Shown here: piece after piece, positions 11,801 to 25,674 of the stretch | Layout of the letters: each line of letters begins with the position of its first letter | Numbering within the stretch: the stretch's first letter is position 1 | Assembly (NCBI GenBank): GCA_000231825.2 | Contig: JH720300.1 | Span: forward strand, 614,480-678,479 | Length of the DNA stretch: 64,000 nt | Reading direction: 5' to 3' | Origin: Tetrahymena elliotti 4EA | Taxonomy: Eukaryota > Ciliophora > Oligohymenophorea > Hymenostomatida > Tetrahymenidae | Program-made: the position numbers and the translations under genes | The notes under the pieces: model-generated | What the model saw: only the letters and a program-made list of their open reading frames with translations | Told to the model about the DNA's origin: nothing | Database searches by the model: none

Positions 11801-14800
11801 TAAGCATAGTTCCTTAATAATTTATTGAATATGTTTAACTCGGACTAGAACTTTAAATTTCTGTAAGTTCTTCATCCTTTGAATAAAATTTAGGCTAGTT
11901 TTCACTTTTCAATTTATTACTTAAAAGTTCGTGATTTATAAACTCCTCTTTATCAAAATCAGTAAATATTTCTATGCATTACTTTAGTTAATTAATACTG
12001 TCTTGCTTTTTTCTCTTTATGTTTTCTTTCTAAAAAGAGGTGATCTCAACAAATTTAAAAGTTACATGCAATGAAGTTGGAATTAAACTCATTTTAAAAG
12101 CGATATTATAAATAGTATCAGATGGTTTTATATGGTTCACAATTGTCGAAATTGTTTTCAAAGAATCTACAGCGGTTTGTGTTTGTTAAATCTTTTTGCT
12201 ATTAGAGTGCTTTTTTACTACCAAAATGCTGTAAAAAGTTTCTCCAAATTATTCTAGTTTTTGAATTCCAAATATAATAGGGATAATATGATTAATGTTC
12301 AAAAGTCTAAGGTCATCTTTTAATCAAATAAAAAATATAATTAAATAACTATTTCAATTTGAATAAAAGCAGATCCAAACTGAATTTAAAAATATAAATT
12401 TAAATTTCTTATTTACTTATTGAAATTATTTGCTGAAATACTGAAGTGAATAGATTTTCTGATATATCCAAAATATTTCCTTCATTGCTAAAAAATAAAT
12501 AATCTTTTTCTTGATTCACTTTTCTTAAATGAGAACAGACACCAAACTCTCCAAACATATTCTCTAGCTTCAATCTAATCATTAAAGGTATGATGAAACC
12601 CCTTCCATTCAACCCAAAAACAAGTCTTTCACCTATTTAATTTTAGAAATAACAAAAGATTAAGTAATAATCCAAACAAATAATAAATAAATAAATAATT
12701 AATTCATTATTTCAAATAAATTTATTTTTCTAAAAGCTTTTTTTGGTAAATGTTTTCAAGCTAAAAATTTAAATAAAAACTACAAAAATAGTTACCTATC
12801 TTAATAACATTCATAGTTCCTTTATTTTTGAAATTCTTCATAAAATCATCATGAGCACCATATAGACCCTTAGGAATAAGCTAGTTTATTGTCTTACCCA
12901 AAATAATCTTGTTTTCTATATCATAGACTTCTTTAAAAGATTTTGATACTTTGGTAATTTTACCATCAATTGTGTTCAATGATGCATACACTACACAGGA
13001 ATTTTTTACAAAAACTTTAATGAACCTTTCAGATGGTAAAAGGTTTTAGCCTGGGAGTCTTTTGGATTTTTTAATCAATTCAGTGATTTTTCTATTTTCA
13101 AAATCAAGAACAGAATTGTAAATAGTTGTTAAAAAATTTAATTGTTTGCTATCAGGGTTAAGATCATATAAAAGCTTTATGAATGAGAGTATTTACTAAT
13201 TATCATCATATAATTTTCTGCTTTTCTATTCTAATTCTTATAAATCGAGAAAGTTGCTGCAAAGATAATCAAAAAACTCTGCTATTTTAAGCAAATAAGA
13301 TTACAATTTTTTCTTAAAATCTTCAAAATGCTCATCAAAAACAATCATTGACATCATGTAAAGTCTTTAATTTTGAATGACAGCATTTTTGAAAAACTGT
13401 TAGAATTAATAATTGCAACGAGACAATAAAATTTGTGTGTAATACATATCGTGCAAAGAGGAACCTACCTTAATCAGCTTGGATTAATAAGAATAAATTT
13501 CACTAAAAGATTTAGTAGATATTTTCATAATTTCAAATACGAAACTAATGTATGCAAATATTGCACTTGATGTATGTTACTTCTTTTTTATTAAGTTATC
13601 AATAAATTTTTCATACAAATCTACTACATAAAAAATCACATATTTTCTTCTATACTCTTGCCCTATGTATTCCTCTAAAATGAAAGAATCCTCATCCTTT
13701 TTTAATTAAAAGTATTAATTTAAACTACTTTAAAAACTACCAATTTTTTCAAATTTAATGCTAATTCTTCTTAAAATTTATTAAATTAGAATTTTAGCTT
13801 TTCACTAAGAAAAGTATTTCATTCAACTTCAAAAAATTCTAAATTAACTATTTTTAAAATTTATTTTAATCCTTCAAATTATTTAATTTCTATTCTGATA
13901 TAAATATTTAGATATTTATTTTGTATGGTCTTAAATTAATCAGAACTAATTGAATCGTTGGCCTTATCAACAACAATAATAAAAATAATAATAAATAGTT
14001 TATTACTCTTTTAAAGTCAAAGCAGAAACATTTATAGGAGTTGATTTCACATTCTAAACTATGATTGATAAATATATTTTCAAATATGAGAGCCTATCCT
14101 TTTTCTATGTAATCTTCAAAAAAGAAATTTAAGTTTTTTTTCAGTTGTCTAACATATATATCAAGATGAAGTAGAGGGATATGGTTCAAATTAGTTTTTC
14201 CTATACAATCATTAAAAATAGTTTGGTAAAACTTTTGCTGCTTAAACATGCAAAGCTTGTAGCATAAAGGAGCACAAATAAGCATTAAAAGAAAAGGATT
14301 GTCTTCACTTATGTTAAAATAAAATAGCATAATAATAGAATATGAGGTTAGTATGGAATTCAAAGTCTGATAAATGAATGAGATTTATTCATGAGTATAT
14401 AGAAATTCTCGATGATAAATGATCATCTTCAGGATACAATATATAAACATAGTTATACTCTACAATTTTTGTGTCATCACATAATTCAACACGATTAAGA
14501 GACTCATAAATAACTATCGACCAATATCATATTTACTTTCACGCCTTGATAAATAATCTTCTACTACAAAACTATAATCAAAATCATGATAATTTAATAT
14601 TAGACCTATTATTTTTAAAAAAATTTTAGTCCATATGTTTAAAATGTCTATTTTAAAATAATTTAATTAAATTAATTTGATGGTGGAACAAAGGTCAGCT
14701 TTTGCGTAAAATTCATAAGCCAAAAGACTATAAAATTTAAATAAAAATTTGTGCCTGTATCATTAAGTGAATCATAGAAAATTTTCAAATTTATTTTATT

Positions 14801-15584
14801 TATTGTGAAAAATATCAAATGACATATTGTGTAAATAAATGAGTAATTAATTAATTGATAATTTATTTAATTAATTGGTTCATTAGCTGATTTGTTGATT
14901 TGCTAACTGATAGTATGAATGAAGTGTTATATTGTTTAGATGTATTGCTAGCAAAAAAATAATAGATCAATAAATAGATTTAAGAAGAGAAAAATAGAAT
15001 ATTAATTTACCTATGAAAATAGTAAATATTGTATTAATATATCCTAAGTAACTAAAAGAACTAAAGTCTTCATTTTGAATAACTCCAATACTTGCAAATA
15101 AAAAAGGTATGTAAAATAGATAGTTGTATATTTTAGTAGCAAGAGAATAATAATAGCAGAATTCTTTTATATTACGTGATCTATACTATTTATGCTTATA
15201 AATTAAACATGCTATACTCATCACAAGAATTAAACATATATTGCTGATAAATGAGAAGTAAAATACAAGGTATTTACTATATTTGTTTAAGCTAGATTTT
15301 GAATCATATTTTAAATTAAAGTAATCTAATGCATTTATAATGAAGTTTGTATATGATTAATCTGAGTTATTAAAATCAGCACCCGCTATTACTACTAAAT
15401 CGGCTTCTTGTAGCATGTTTATTAAGAGAAGAGTTATTGAAATAGCCTTGTTTCGCAGAAAGGTATTAAGCATTTTAGGAACTATTCTGAAGTAGAACAA
15501 TTTCACCTTGTTAATCTTGGAAAAATAATGCACATATTACTACACAGAGTCTTCCTATGAGTTGGGACGAAAATTTTCATTCAT
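8832..15584 (-). CDS. Tmc-type multi-pass membrane protein with PAS domain (copy A)
   Basis: Very long spliced gene encoding a protein of the kind annotated in ciliates as 'tiny macrocysts protein B/C'-like or PAS-domain transmembrane protein; a sensory role is usual inference, not shown here. N-terminus (ATG 15584) has several membrane segments (for example around 15470 and 15250). A PAS domain lies near 13030-12800, with INQLIPKGLY followed by HDDFMKNF, the typical PAS end. A second PAS-like stretch near 12600-12420 contains GNILDISENLF. A charged linker full of Lys/Glu/Gln follows. C-terminal membrane helices sit near 10840, 10230, 9740 and 9020, and the end reads FHINLIMENNLF before TGA at 8832-8834. 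Paralogous along its length to the 18204-24762 gene. Exact intron borders in the middle were not all resolved. Confidence 0.8.
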
Positions 15585-16330
15585 ATTTGATTTCTGTTTA
15601 AAAATTTGTCCCTATCTAAAATGGCTTGTTTTTTTTTCTATACTTTTAATATAATCAGAGTAGTTTAAGTACAATCAAATAAAATGTTTATGCTTATATT
15701 TTTTTGTTAATCACTATTTTAATTTACTTTTTGTTTCTAAATCTATTAATTTTTTAGATAATCAAATACAAATCATCAATCTGTAAGGAAGGGCATAAAC
15801 AAAAAATTTAAATAAATTATCAAAAAATTTTTTTTAATTCATAAATACATTTATTTAATTAATTAATAAATTTAAAATCTACTTATTACTTTAATTAAGA
15901 AAGCAGGAACTGAGTCATTCATTCAGGCAGGCAGGCTGCTCTTGTTTTTCATCTATTTTAATTATCTAATTTCTTGCTTTAAGATTTTACATGAATTCAT
16001 TTTTCGAAATTCTGTTAGATTTTGAGTTGAAATTGATCAAATAATTTTTAATTTATTTTTGAAAATTTGCTTCTATTAAAACTAGGAGTAAACGAAATTT
16101 TATATCAGCTTTTTAAGCTTAAATAATGTTTAATTACTTTCTTTTTTTATAAAAGTAATATCTACCTCATAAAAGATATTTCTTTACACACTCTTTTTCC
16201 TCTAAAATCAATTTATATATTAATTATTTTCATACTATTTTTAAATTTTCCATTGAAGGATTTTTAACAATTAATTAATCTATCTTAGTAACATATAATT
16301 GTAATCAAAAATTGATATTTACAAATTAAA
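15585..16330. other. spacer between Tmc-type gene and plus-strand ORF
   Basis: Noncoding A/T-rich DNA. It contains a short GC-bearing tandem of CAGG at about 15923-15938, unusual for this window but without any obvious role. Confidence 0.5.
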
Positions 16331-16957
16331 ATGCAAGATTACTTTATAGAACAAGTCTTTTTCAAAATTATTAATATGTAAATCTTCAAAAAAATATTAA
16401 AATTTGATAACAAAAAATACAAAATACTTCTTTATTTTAAGTAATTTAGATGATTGCGAATGAGTAAATAGCAACCTTATAAATTAAACAATACAGATAG
16501 CTAAATATTTTTGCTAGAAAAAAATTAATTAAAGGAAGAAATTTATCAAGCATTTTATGATTATTTTTCTAAATAAGAATTTAAATTAATGAAATTTAAA
16601 TTTTGAGATCATAAAATAGATTGAAAGTCAGTTTCTATCTTATAGAAACTCTATTAATAAGAATTCGTTCACTTTTATGTATCTAGATTTATCTTATCTA
16701 AAAAAATTAAGAAAATTTTGGAAAAAACAATTTGTGGTATTGTTTAATTTAGGATTCAAAAATAATATTAAAATTATCTCAGATTATCTATGAATTCAAT
16801 TTACAAAAATACTAATTATTTCCATCAAAATAAATCTTATTCAAATATAAAAATACGACCCTCAAGAATAATATCTGATTCATATTTTTATTATTTTAAG
16901 AGAAATTTGCTGTTTAATTGGCTTGTGGTTGTTTAACATCTTACAGCTATCTCTAAA
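16331..16957 (+). pseudogene. broken coding stretch upstream of the 16958 ORF
   Basis: Protein-like reading starts at ATG 16331 and is rich in Phe, Lys, Gln and Asn as real genes here are. It is interrupted by an in-frame TGA near 16449. The frame then shifts near 16600, and another TGA lies near 16790 inside the frame that continues into the downstream ORF. No GT..AG pair removes all the breaks. Either a decayed 5' half, a set of unusual introns I cannot place, or a readthrough UGA. Confidence 0.35.
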
Positions 16958-18172
16958 ATGATATTTAAGTAACTAGATAAAGCTGATTTAGAATTCAATA
17001 TTGCTGAAATTAAAACCATTTAAAAATGCTTGCCTTTAAATTTTTTATTAAATATTAATTTAGTTAGAAAAGAAAGTAAGTAAATGAAGCTAAGTATTTT
17101 TTTTATAAATAGTTTGGATGACAGAACAGCTGATAATAATTAATTTTTATTTACTCTTATTCCAAAAAGATTAATTTTAAAAAATCAAATTGATATGCAT
17201 AAAATTTCAAGGATTCTTCACTTATTTTGGTTTACCTTTGAACAAAGAATAAAATAAAATGTACCCAAAGATGAGTATCATGAACACCTTTTGGAATTGG
17301 ATCTTTCACTGATAAATTTAGTTTATAAAACAGTAGAAGCTTTTTGGATTTCTTTTGATCTTAATTGCCTTTATAAAACAAACAAATAGAGTTTGAAATA
17401 TCCTAAGAGCAAATTAATTAAATTATCTTCTATCAAATTCAATTATTTTAAATTTTTAAATAGTATAAATTAAGATTTTTGTTATAAAAAATCTATTTGT
17501 TAAAAGAGCTCAGAAAATGGATTGTAGTCTTTTGAAATTGAATTAAAATATTATTATTTTTAACCAATTATTCAATAAAACATCCTTCATTATTTTAATT
17601 ACCTCCGAAAAAAGTCTTAATAAATAAAACGATTAATTCAAAAAAAACAAATGAAAGAAATAATTGATATTCAGGTTAATGTAAGATAAAGATTGGATTC
17701 ATTGCTATTTTAGATGATAAAAATCTCCAAGTTTGAGCAAGATACTTTATACTAATTTTTTTTGAGGAGAATCAAAATTAATAATTCTCAAAATCTATAC
17801 AGTAAAATCAGATCACTTTTAATAATCAAATTATGTCGCATCTTAAATTACAAACCAAGAGAACATTAATTTATTTAGGCTCAATTACCAAAAATTATTT
17901 ATGAACGATAGACAATAAAAAAATGGCAAAATATGTTTAAATGCAGTTTTATGATAGAATAGGCAAGGAAGAAGTTAATTCACATATCTTTGATAAATTA
18001 TATATATTTTTTTTTTAAGTAATTAATGAATTAAAATTCTAACAAAGTAAAGATAAACTATGATAAATAAATATATTCACAATCATTTTTAAATTAATTA
18101 TTATTAAATTTTTATTAGAATATACACAAATTATGCAAATCTCTTTTTATTTTAGCATTAGACTTCTTTTGA
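16958..18172 (+). CDS. uncharacterised protein, 404 residues
   Basis: Single uninterrupted ciliate-code frame of 405 codons with 30 or so TAA/TAG Gln codons, stop TGA 18170-18172. I do not recognise the family. Composition is Leu/Ile/Phe/Lys rich with regularly spaced Leu and Asn, suggestive of leucine-rich or helical repeats, and there are no membrane segments of convincing length. The same frame continues upstream for another 160 codons beyond one TGA, so the true start may lie earlier or the gene may be decaying. It converges on the Tmc-type copy B gene, the two TGA stops lying only about 31 nt apart. A chance open frame of this length is unlikely but the gene could be dead. Confidence 0.5.
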
Positions 18173-18203
18173 TATTAAATTAAGCATTATTATTGAGGTC
18201 ATC

Positions 18204-21200
18204 TCAGACTAATTAATTTTTATTCTTCTTAAAATATGCCATAAATATTTAGTTATCTAAAATCAAGTTTATATGGAATAGTTTTAGTAGACTCTTCACT
18301 TCTTTGAGCTTTTAAGTGAATTTCTTGTAAAAGAATGTCCAACCAAAAACGAATGTCAAAACTATGATGATTAATTAGAGAATAAATAAATATTGATTAA
18401 CTAGATTGATATAATCATAGTAATTATTCTAGCTTTCTACTAAATAGTTATCTAATGCAAAGGAAATCAATTTAAAATATCTTAATAGCTAATTATATCC
18501 ATCAATTAGATTTGATTGTTTTTAAATGCTTGCTAGATACTAAGTGATAGTTTTTAAAGATGTTTAATTACTCTCTATTTCTGCATACAGTTGCATGAAA
18601 CCTTAAAAATATTAGGATATCTGCTTCATTGTTATTATAAATCCTCTACTCAATACACCATTCATTACGTTCACACAATCAATTTATTAAATTTCATAAA
18701 CAAAATAACTAGGATAATCTTTGATAACTTCACATATATTCTCATTCAGCATTTTTATAAAAATTTCATCAAACTTTTTCTGGTTACGTCTTTATATTTC
18801 AGTATCTTTCATAATGTCAGAAACTTTTTGCAAAAAATCATCTCCAGTTTCATGGAGTTTAACCATATTTTTCATTATTTAGTCAGCTCTATATAAATCT
18901 TCAGAGGATTGAGATTAGTCTAATCTGTGATTAGTTAACCAATAACCATAGTGGTTTGCATGATAATCTAATAAAACACTAGTTGCATCAAATAAAGATA
19001 TTCTCTCTTATATAACTACCTCTCCTTCTTTCTTAAACTGTGAAATAACTAAGATAGAAACCACTGGATAAATCATTTGAATCATTATTACAGCAAGACT
19101 GATAAATATAATTGGTATATTTATTTTTTGTAAAGAATTGAATGAAGCCACAGAACGTGTTCTCTTGTTTGCTATACGATGAATGATATTTATCTTATCT
19201 GAAGTCATATAATTTTATTGTGTGTTAATTCTCTTTGCTTCATCCATGTTCATTTCTTTAGCATAGTGATCATTAGATGTTATTTAGTTTTAATTCTATT
19301 TAAGTACTTCATCAAGATTCCTAAAATTAACTTACTTATTTTCAATCATTTCATCTGCTTTAACAATACAATATTCTATCAAATCTACGCACTTTTGTAA
19401 TTTGTCTGGCTGGAAAGACCCTAATAGCTTCAATATTTTTTCAGCTTAAATTTAACCAAGAATATTCATTGGAATTACTAAAATAACCAATACACCAACA
19501 ACTACTAACAGTACTATTAGATTAAACAATTAAACATTATCAATATATGCAAATTCTTCTTTAACCTAATTCTCAATTTATCCTTGCACATCGTAAGAAG
19601 AACGAAAAATACTGTAGTAGTTATCCCATAAAAAATCCATTCTGTCATCTGCATTTTCTTCAATTAGGCTCTAACTTTACACATTTAGCACCTCAAAGTA
19701 TTTCTATCTAAATATTAGGTATTGGTAGATTATTGTGAAGTCTCTTACAAATGGTTTAGTATCTTATACTGAAAAATTTGTCATGTTTACAGTAGTCATA
19801 TTAGATGCAAAAATTTTTTAATATTTTTGAGAAGGATCAGAATTAATAGCTCTTAAAATTTCTGTTGTAAAATTTCCTTCCTACTCCATCAAATGAGCGT
19901 GGCTTTTGTTTTCTTCGTCTAGTAGAAATGTCTAGTTGTAAGTAGATTAAGCTAATTCTGGATAATTCTTAAATAAATCAAGAAAACTTTTTTAAGAAAG
20001 AACAATCAGATTCTAATCATTCATTTAATTAAATATATTGAGCTGCTAATAATCTAAATAGTATCTCTGTATAGAATGAGTTAATTAATCATATTGAACT
20101 GAAGAAACACATACCAGAGTGATAAATGAAGAGATAACACATGCTATAAATATTTTAACTATAAAAGAACTATTTTGAGAGTTTATTTAATTAATTATTT
20201 GCTGCTTTTTTGATTCATTCAAATTTGTATTCACAGACTGCACACTTTAAGCATCATTTCCCTTCTCTTCTTTCTTTTCAAAAAAATTATTTTACTCATT
20301 AGAAAACTTAGAAGAATCATCATAATTTCTATGTGTTGATTCATATTTTTTCAGGACTAATTTATTTGTTTATCTTCTCCCTTCTTTTCTTGAGAGCCTC
20401 TTTGATTTTTGTCTTTGGCTCTTTTTGAATTAACTCTAGTTCTTAGTAGTCGGACTTGTTGCTGTATTCTGCTCATGTTCTTATTAGGCTTACTTAGAAA
20501 AGACTAAATAATTAATTAAATTTTTTAATATTAAAATATTTCTGTTTAAATTAAATTTTACTATCAGTTGAAGTTTATTGAATTTTTTTGAAAGAATTAA
20601 AATTTTGCTAGTAAGCATGCTCTTCTTCCATTATACTATTTATCTCATTGCTGTTATACTAAATCAGCTATCTATTACTGTTTTCTTTCGGAGAGAACGG
20701 AAGTTAATTTTCAGCAGAATTCAAATCGTTCTAATTAATCTCCTAAAGGACAACTTCTTCAGATACAGGAAATCTTGATAATTCGAAGTTAAAATACTTT
20801 TGTTACTATGATTAATCCTCAGATTTTTCTTGAAGGAACTAGTAACTTAAAGATTAATAAGGAGTTTAAGGAACATATCCCTAATTAACTGTAGAGTTTG
20901 AGAACAAAAAAACTTCTTTTTCATTCACATGCGATCTTTTTGCAATATTTACATTATTGCTGTTCCTCTTTTTTATTGAATTTTCCAAATCCCTAACTTC
21001 TTCATCTTCCTCTTCAACTTCAATAAAATCTGCTTCAGATTAATTATATTAACTGACCTATTTTTCAGAATCGTATCTATAAACTGATCCAGTTTAATCT
21101 AATTTATTCAGTTATTCAAATTTAAGATTATTTATTTCACAAAAAGTCTTTCCATTAGAATTTTACTAGTCATATTCTTCATAAAGGTCAAAACTTTCTT

Positions 21201-24200
21201 TTAATCTATTTAAATAATTTTTCTTTTCTTCATAATCTCTTAGCTTGTTGATATTAGATATTTCAAGATAGCAATACTTCTTACCGATCGAGGTATTTAT
21301 TTACTTAAATTAAACACTTATTGAAAAAATAATATCTTTCTCTGAAATTTCACTGATCTTTGAGTTCAATATCTTCATTACTTATCCTTAATTAAAATTA
21401 AAACAATCTTGACCCTTTTTAGGAGATTCGTATTGATAGTTTTTTTTAAGTACCAATAGAGTATGATAAGTTTAATTATATTCCTACAATTATTTTATGA
21501 TCATAGATATCGGAAGTATTTGATTTATATTCCTTTACACAAGTTAACCTTTTAAACATTAAAATTTAATTAAAATTTTTTAAATGAAAAAATTTACTTT
21601 TTGAAAGCACAGATTAGAATGTAGTTACGAAAATATTTTCTGTTACATCTGAAATATTATCACTGCTATCAAGACATATAAAATCATTTGCTTCATAAAT
21701 ATTTGTTATAAAAGCACAAATTCCTAATTCCCCAAGAACATTTTCTATTTTAAGTCGGATCATAATAGGAAAGATAAATCCTTAAGAATTATATCCAAAT
21801 ACCATTCTTTCACCTTTTTAAAATAAAAAATTAAAATAAAAATAAATTTTTTGGTCTTTTTTGGAATTGTAAAAAAATTTCTATTTTTTAAGAGTTTTTT
21901 TGGATTGAAATTAAAAAATTAAAATGAAGTAAAAGGCTTTGTTTAAGCAGATTCATTCTCCCTCAAGAATATTTAAATTTTAGTTTTAAATAAATCTGAT
22001 TACCTTAATTTATTATGGTCATACTACCTTTACTTTTAAAATTACTGACAAAGTCATCGTGGTCATTAAACATTACTCTAGGAAGGAGTTAATTGACAGA
22101 TTTATCAATAATTGTTTGATTTTTAAAATTGAATATATTAGAGAAAGAATTAGAAACTTTTTTAATTTCTCCTCCTAACGTGCTTAGAGAGGCATAAATA
22201 GCACAGGTGTTTGGGTTAAAGAATTTTTGTAAATTAATTTCTTAGGGAATAATAAACTTTTAGGTTAACTACTCAGAATTTATAACAAAATCAACTAATT
22301 TTCGATTTTTAAAATCTAAAATATTGGTGTATATCGTAGTTAAATACAGCAGCTGCTTATCATCAGGATTAATATCGAATAACCATTTTTGTAATTTCTA
22401 GCATTTAGTTAAAAACTCAAGTATCATTATGCTTTAGCTATGCAATTCTTCTAGCTTAATAAAGTTGCTACACAAATAATCATAATATTCACCTAACACA
22501 AGTAAATAATGCCTAGTGTTTTATCTGAATACTTCAATATATTCATCAAAATCAATAATTAGCATCATTTATATTCTTTAATTTTATACTTTTGGGTTTT
22601 TGAAGAAGCTTTTGAATTACCTATTCAATCTCAAAAAGATTGTATTGAGAGATTAAATTCCCTTCATACTTAATAGCTATCTCTAAAACATTTTCTTTTA
22701 ATAATTAAATATCATATTATAAGACCTTGTAGATATGTTCATTATCTCAAATAAATAACTAATGTAACTCATCATCATGAAGTGTTAATCATTAATATCA
22801 GAGGGACTGTTTAATATTGTTTCATAAACATTAGCAAAATACTAAAATATAAACTTTTTGCGATACTCCTAACCTATGTACTCTTCTAAACTAAACTAGT
22901 TCTCATCCTATTCATATTATTAAATATATAAATAAATTCCTTTTTATAATAATTTTTGTTGTTCAAATGTGATTAAAAAAATGTTTACTGAATTAATTTT
23001 CTCTTAAGAAAAAATGCAATTATTTCTCAAAAATATTTGTAAAGTAAACAATTTTTGTGGGTATTTATTAGTCAAACTAAAAATTTTGTTAAATTCAATC
23101 AATTAATTAATTAAAAAAAGAATAAACACAAAAACATTAATTACTCTTTTAAATTCATAGCAAAAGCATTTGTAATCTTTCGCATCACATTAAAGCTTGT
23201 GACTTATGTAGATTGTTTCAAATATTAGTGCTTATCCTTTTTCTATATAGTCTTCAAAAAAGAAGCTGAGGTTTTCATTAAGTTATCTGATATATATGTC
23301 TACTTCAATTAGAGAGAGGAATCTGAGATCAGCTTTTCCAATAGATTTACTCTATAGGTTTTAAGAGAATCTTTTATGAATTTAGTGTCCCAGTCTACAA
23401 GCTAAACAAATTTACAGTAGCCAAAGTACTCCAATATTTGTGAAATTTTCAATTAAAGTATTGATTGTCATAAGTATAATAAAACCTTAAAGAGTGCAGC
23501 AGAGCATGATATAAAGACAAGAAACCATCCTTTTGAGAAAGAATTATTCTCTGTAGTATAAAATCAACTTAATAATAGAATAGAAGAATATAGTTATATG
23601 AAGTAGATTTTCACTAATATAAACATTCAGCCAACAAATTACACACAAAAGAATTTATCTAAAAATGTCTAATTTGTTTTCTCTTTTGATTAGATAATCT
23701 CCACTGGTAAAACTAAAATCATGGTCATGATATATGATTACAAATCCTGTTTGTTAATCAATAAATAAATAAAAATCTCTTAAAAAAATTACTAATTTGA
23801 AAAAAGAACTATTTATTTGAGCTTGATTTATTTCCTCAAATAAAAAAAAGAAAAATCAAAGAAATAAACTGTGAATGTATTTATGAGTTAATTATTATTT
23901 TAGACGATGAATAACTTCCAATCAAATAATTTAATTCTTTGTTTATTTTCAATTTAATTATACTAACGAGTTTTACTTTAAGGCTTCACTTACTACAATT
24001 TTTAGAATTTCATATGAAATAAATTCTAAAATCATTTTTTTATAATAAAAAAAATTTTATTGAAATAATGTGTTTTTTACTTTTTGGTTAAATGTTGATT
24101 TGAAGAAACTTATTTTTTAAATTAATAAATTTAAATGTATTACCAATTATTATAGTTGTTGGTAAGTTAGTATATGCAAGAGCCTAAGACTTAGAATAAT

Positions 24201-24762
24201 TAGTGGGATCATTTAAAACTAAAAAACTTAAGTTAAGAGCTGGAGTGAAAACAATATAATTGTAGAAAGAAGATATAAACGCACATATTTTAGAGATGGC
24301 AATTATGAGTGTTGTCCGTTTATTTGAATTTAGATATAAGAAAATAGTAATTCCTACTATTGAAAGAAATGCATAATTAATTATTAGAATTAAACTAAGA
24401 ATAGCATTTATTCCTTAAGTATAGTCTAAAGCGCCATTAAAAAGCTATTTACCAATTGTTTTATTGAGATATAATAAAATTATATTAGTTTATTATGAAT
24501 GAGAATCATTGGTTTGTGGCTTGTTAATTAGTAAAGCTGCTTCTTAGAATAAACTAATAATCAGAAGTAAAAAAGAAATCATCAAAGGTCTTTATAATGG
24601 CTAAACAATTAAAGGGAATATTTCAACATAGTACCTTTAATAAAACTTTAAAGACTCTAAATAATATCTAAATTAATCCTTTTCCCTTAGTTCAAAATCC
24701 TTTTTAGACACTTTACTAGAGCTATTCAGTTTATTTACCTGCTAATTTAAAGAACTCTTCAT
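18204..24762 (-). CDS. Tmc-type multi-pass membrane protein with PAS domain (copy B)
   Basis: Tandem paralog of the 8832-15584 gene, same strand and same order of parts. Start ATG 24762 opens a charged 40-residue tail followed by membrane segments (for example LMISFLLLIISLF and AILSLILIINYAFLSIVGI). The PAS domain lies near 22220-22020, with VNQLLPRVMF and HDDFVSNFKSKGS. The following element near 21800-21610 (GFIFPIMIRLKIEN) aligns with GFIIPLMIRLKLEN of copy A. A Ser/Lys/Gln-rich linker around 20200-20450 precedes four C-terminal membrane helices. The end reads LKLFHINLILDNQIF before TGA 18204-18206, against LTLFHINLIMENNLF in A. Several introns; not all borders were placed. Function is inferred only: membrane-bound sensor. 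Confidence 0.8.
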
Positions 24763-25674
24763 ATTTTGGTATGCTTATAGCTATAATTAAATAATTAAAT
24801 AACTAAAAAATAAGCAGAGGGTTTATGTAAGTTTTTAATTAATTGTTTATAAAACATTGATAAAAATCATCTCAATTTCTAATACCTATTTAATAAAAAG
24901 CAATATTTATTTAAATTTGATTGCTAAAGCTCCCTTAAAAACTCTTGCTTTCAACTGCTAAGATAAATATAAGTTTCCCTATTATCCTCAATTTACTTTT
25001 CTCATTGATATTTCATGCAAAATACAAAATTATTAAAAAAATTACTTCTTTCATTTAAATGGATTAATAATTTATTTTTGAGTAAATTTGTTCAGGTTAC
25101 TTGTTTTTCAATTAAAATATACAAATTTATTTAAATTCAAAAACATCAATCAATCGATCTTAAAATATGAGTCTTTTATATCTCTGATTTTTCACTACAT
25201 TTTTTATCAAATAAAAAAATATCTCAAATAAAAACAAAAATAAAATAGGAGTTTTCTTTTAAAATATTTACTAATTTTTAAAATTTAAATATCAAAATAT
25301 TAGTTTGTAAAAATTTTTTAAGATAAATTTTGATATGCCAAAATTGTAATAACATGCAACAACATGAAATAAAGTATTGATTTTTGGAAATTTATTCTTT
25401 TGTTAAAAAATTTGGTGAATGAATAAACTCATTTTTAGTATTTTAATTATCTTTTGACCATTTTTAAATAATAAACAAAAAATTAGATGAATTAGTTAAT
25501 AGCTTGCTTACTTACTTACTGGAGTAGTAAATTAAATACAAATATATTTTTTTGAATAAGTGATGATGGAAAAATTAATTTATTAGAATTGATAATAATA
25601 GATATGTTGTATATAAAGAAATATATTACTTATAAATTATTTTTTATTAATTACAAATTTTTATTTTTAATATC
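24763..25674. other. spacer, no gene seen
   Basis: A/T-only intergenic DNA upstream of copy B and downstream of the WDR43-like gene. No frame without frequent TGA, no repeat of note. Confidence 0.6.
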
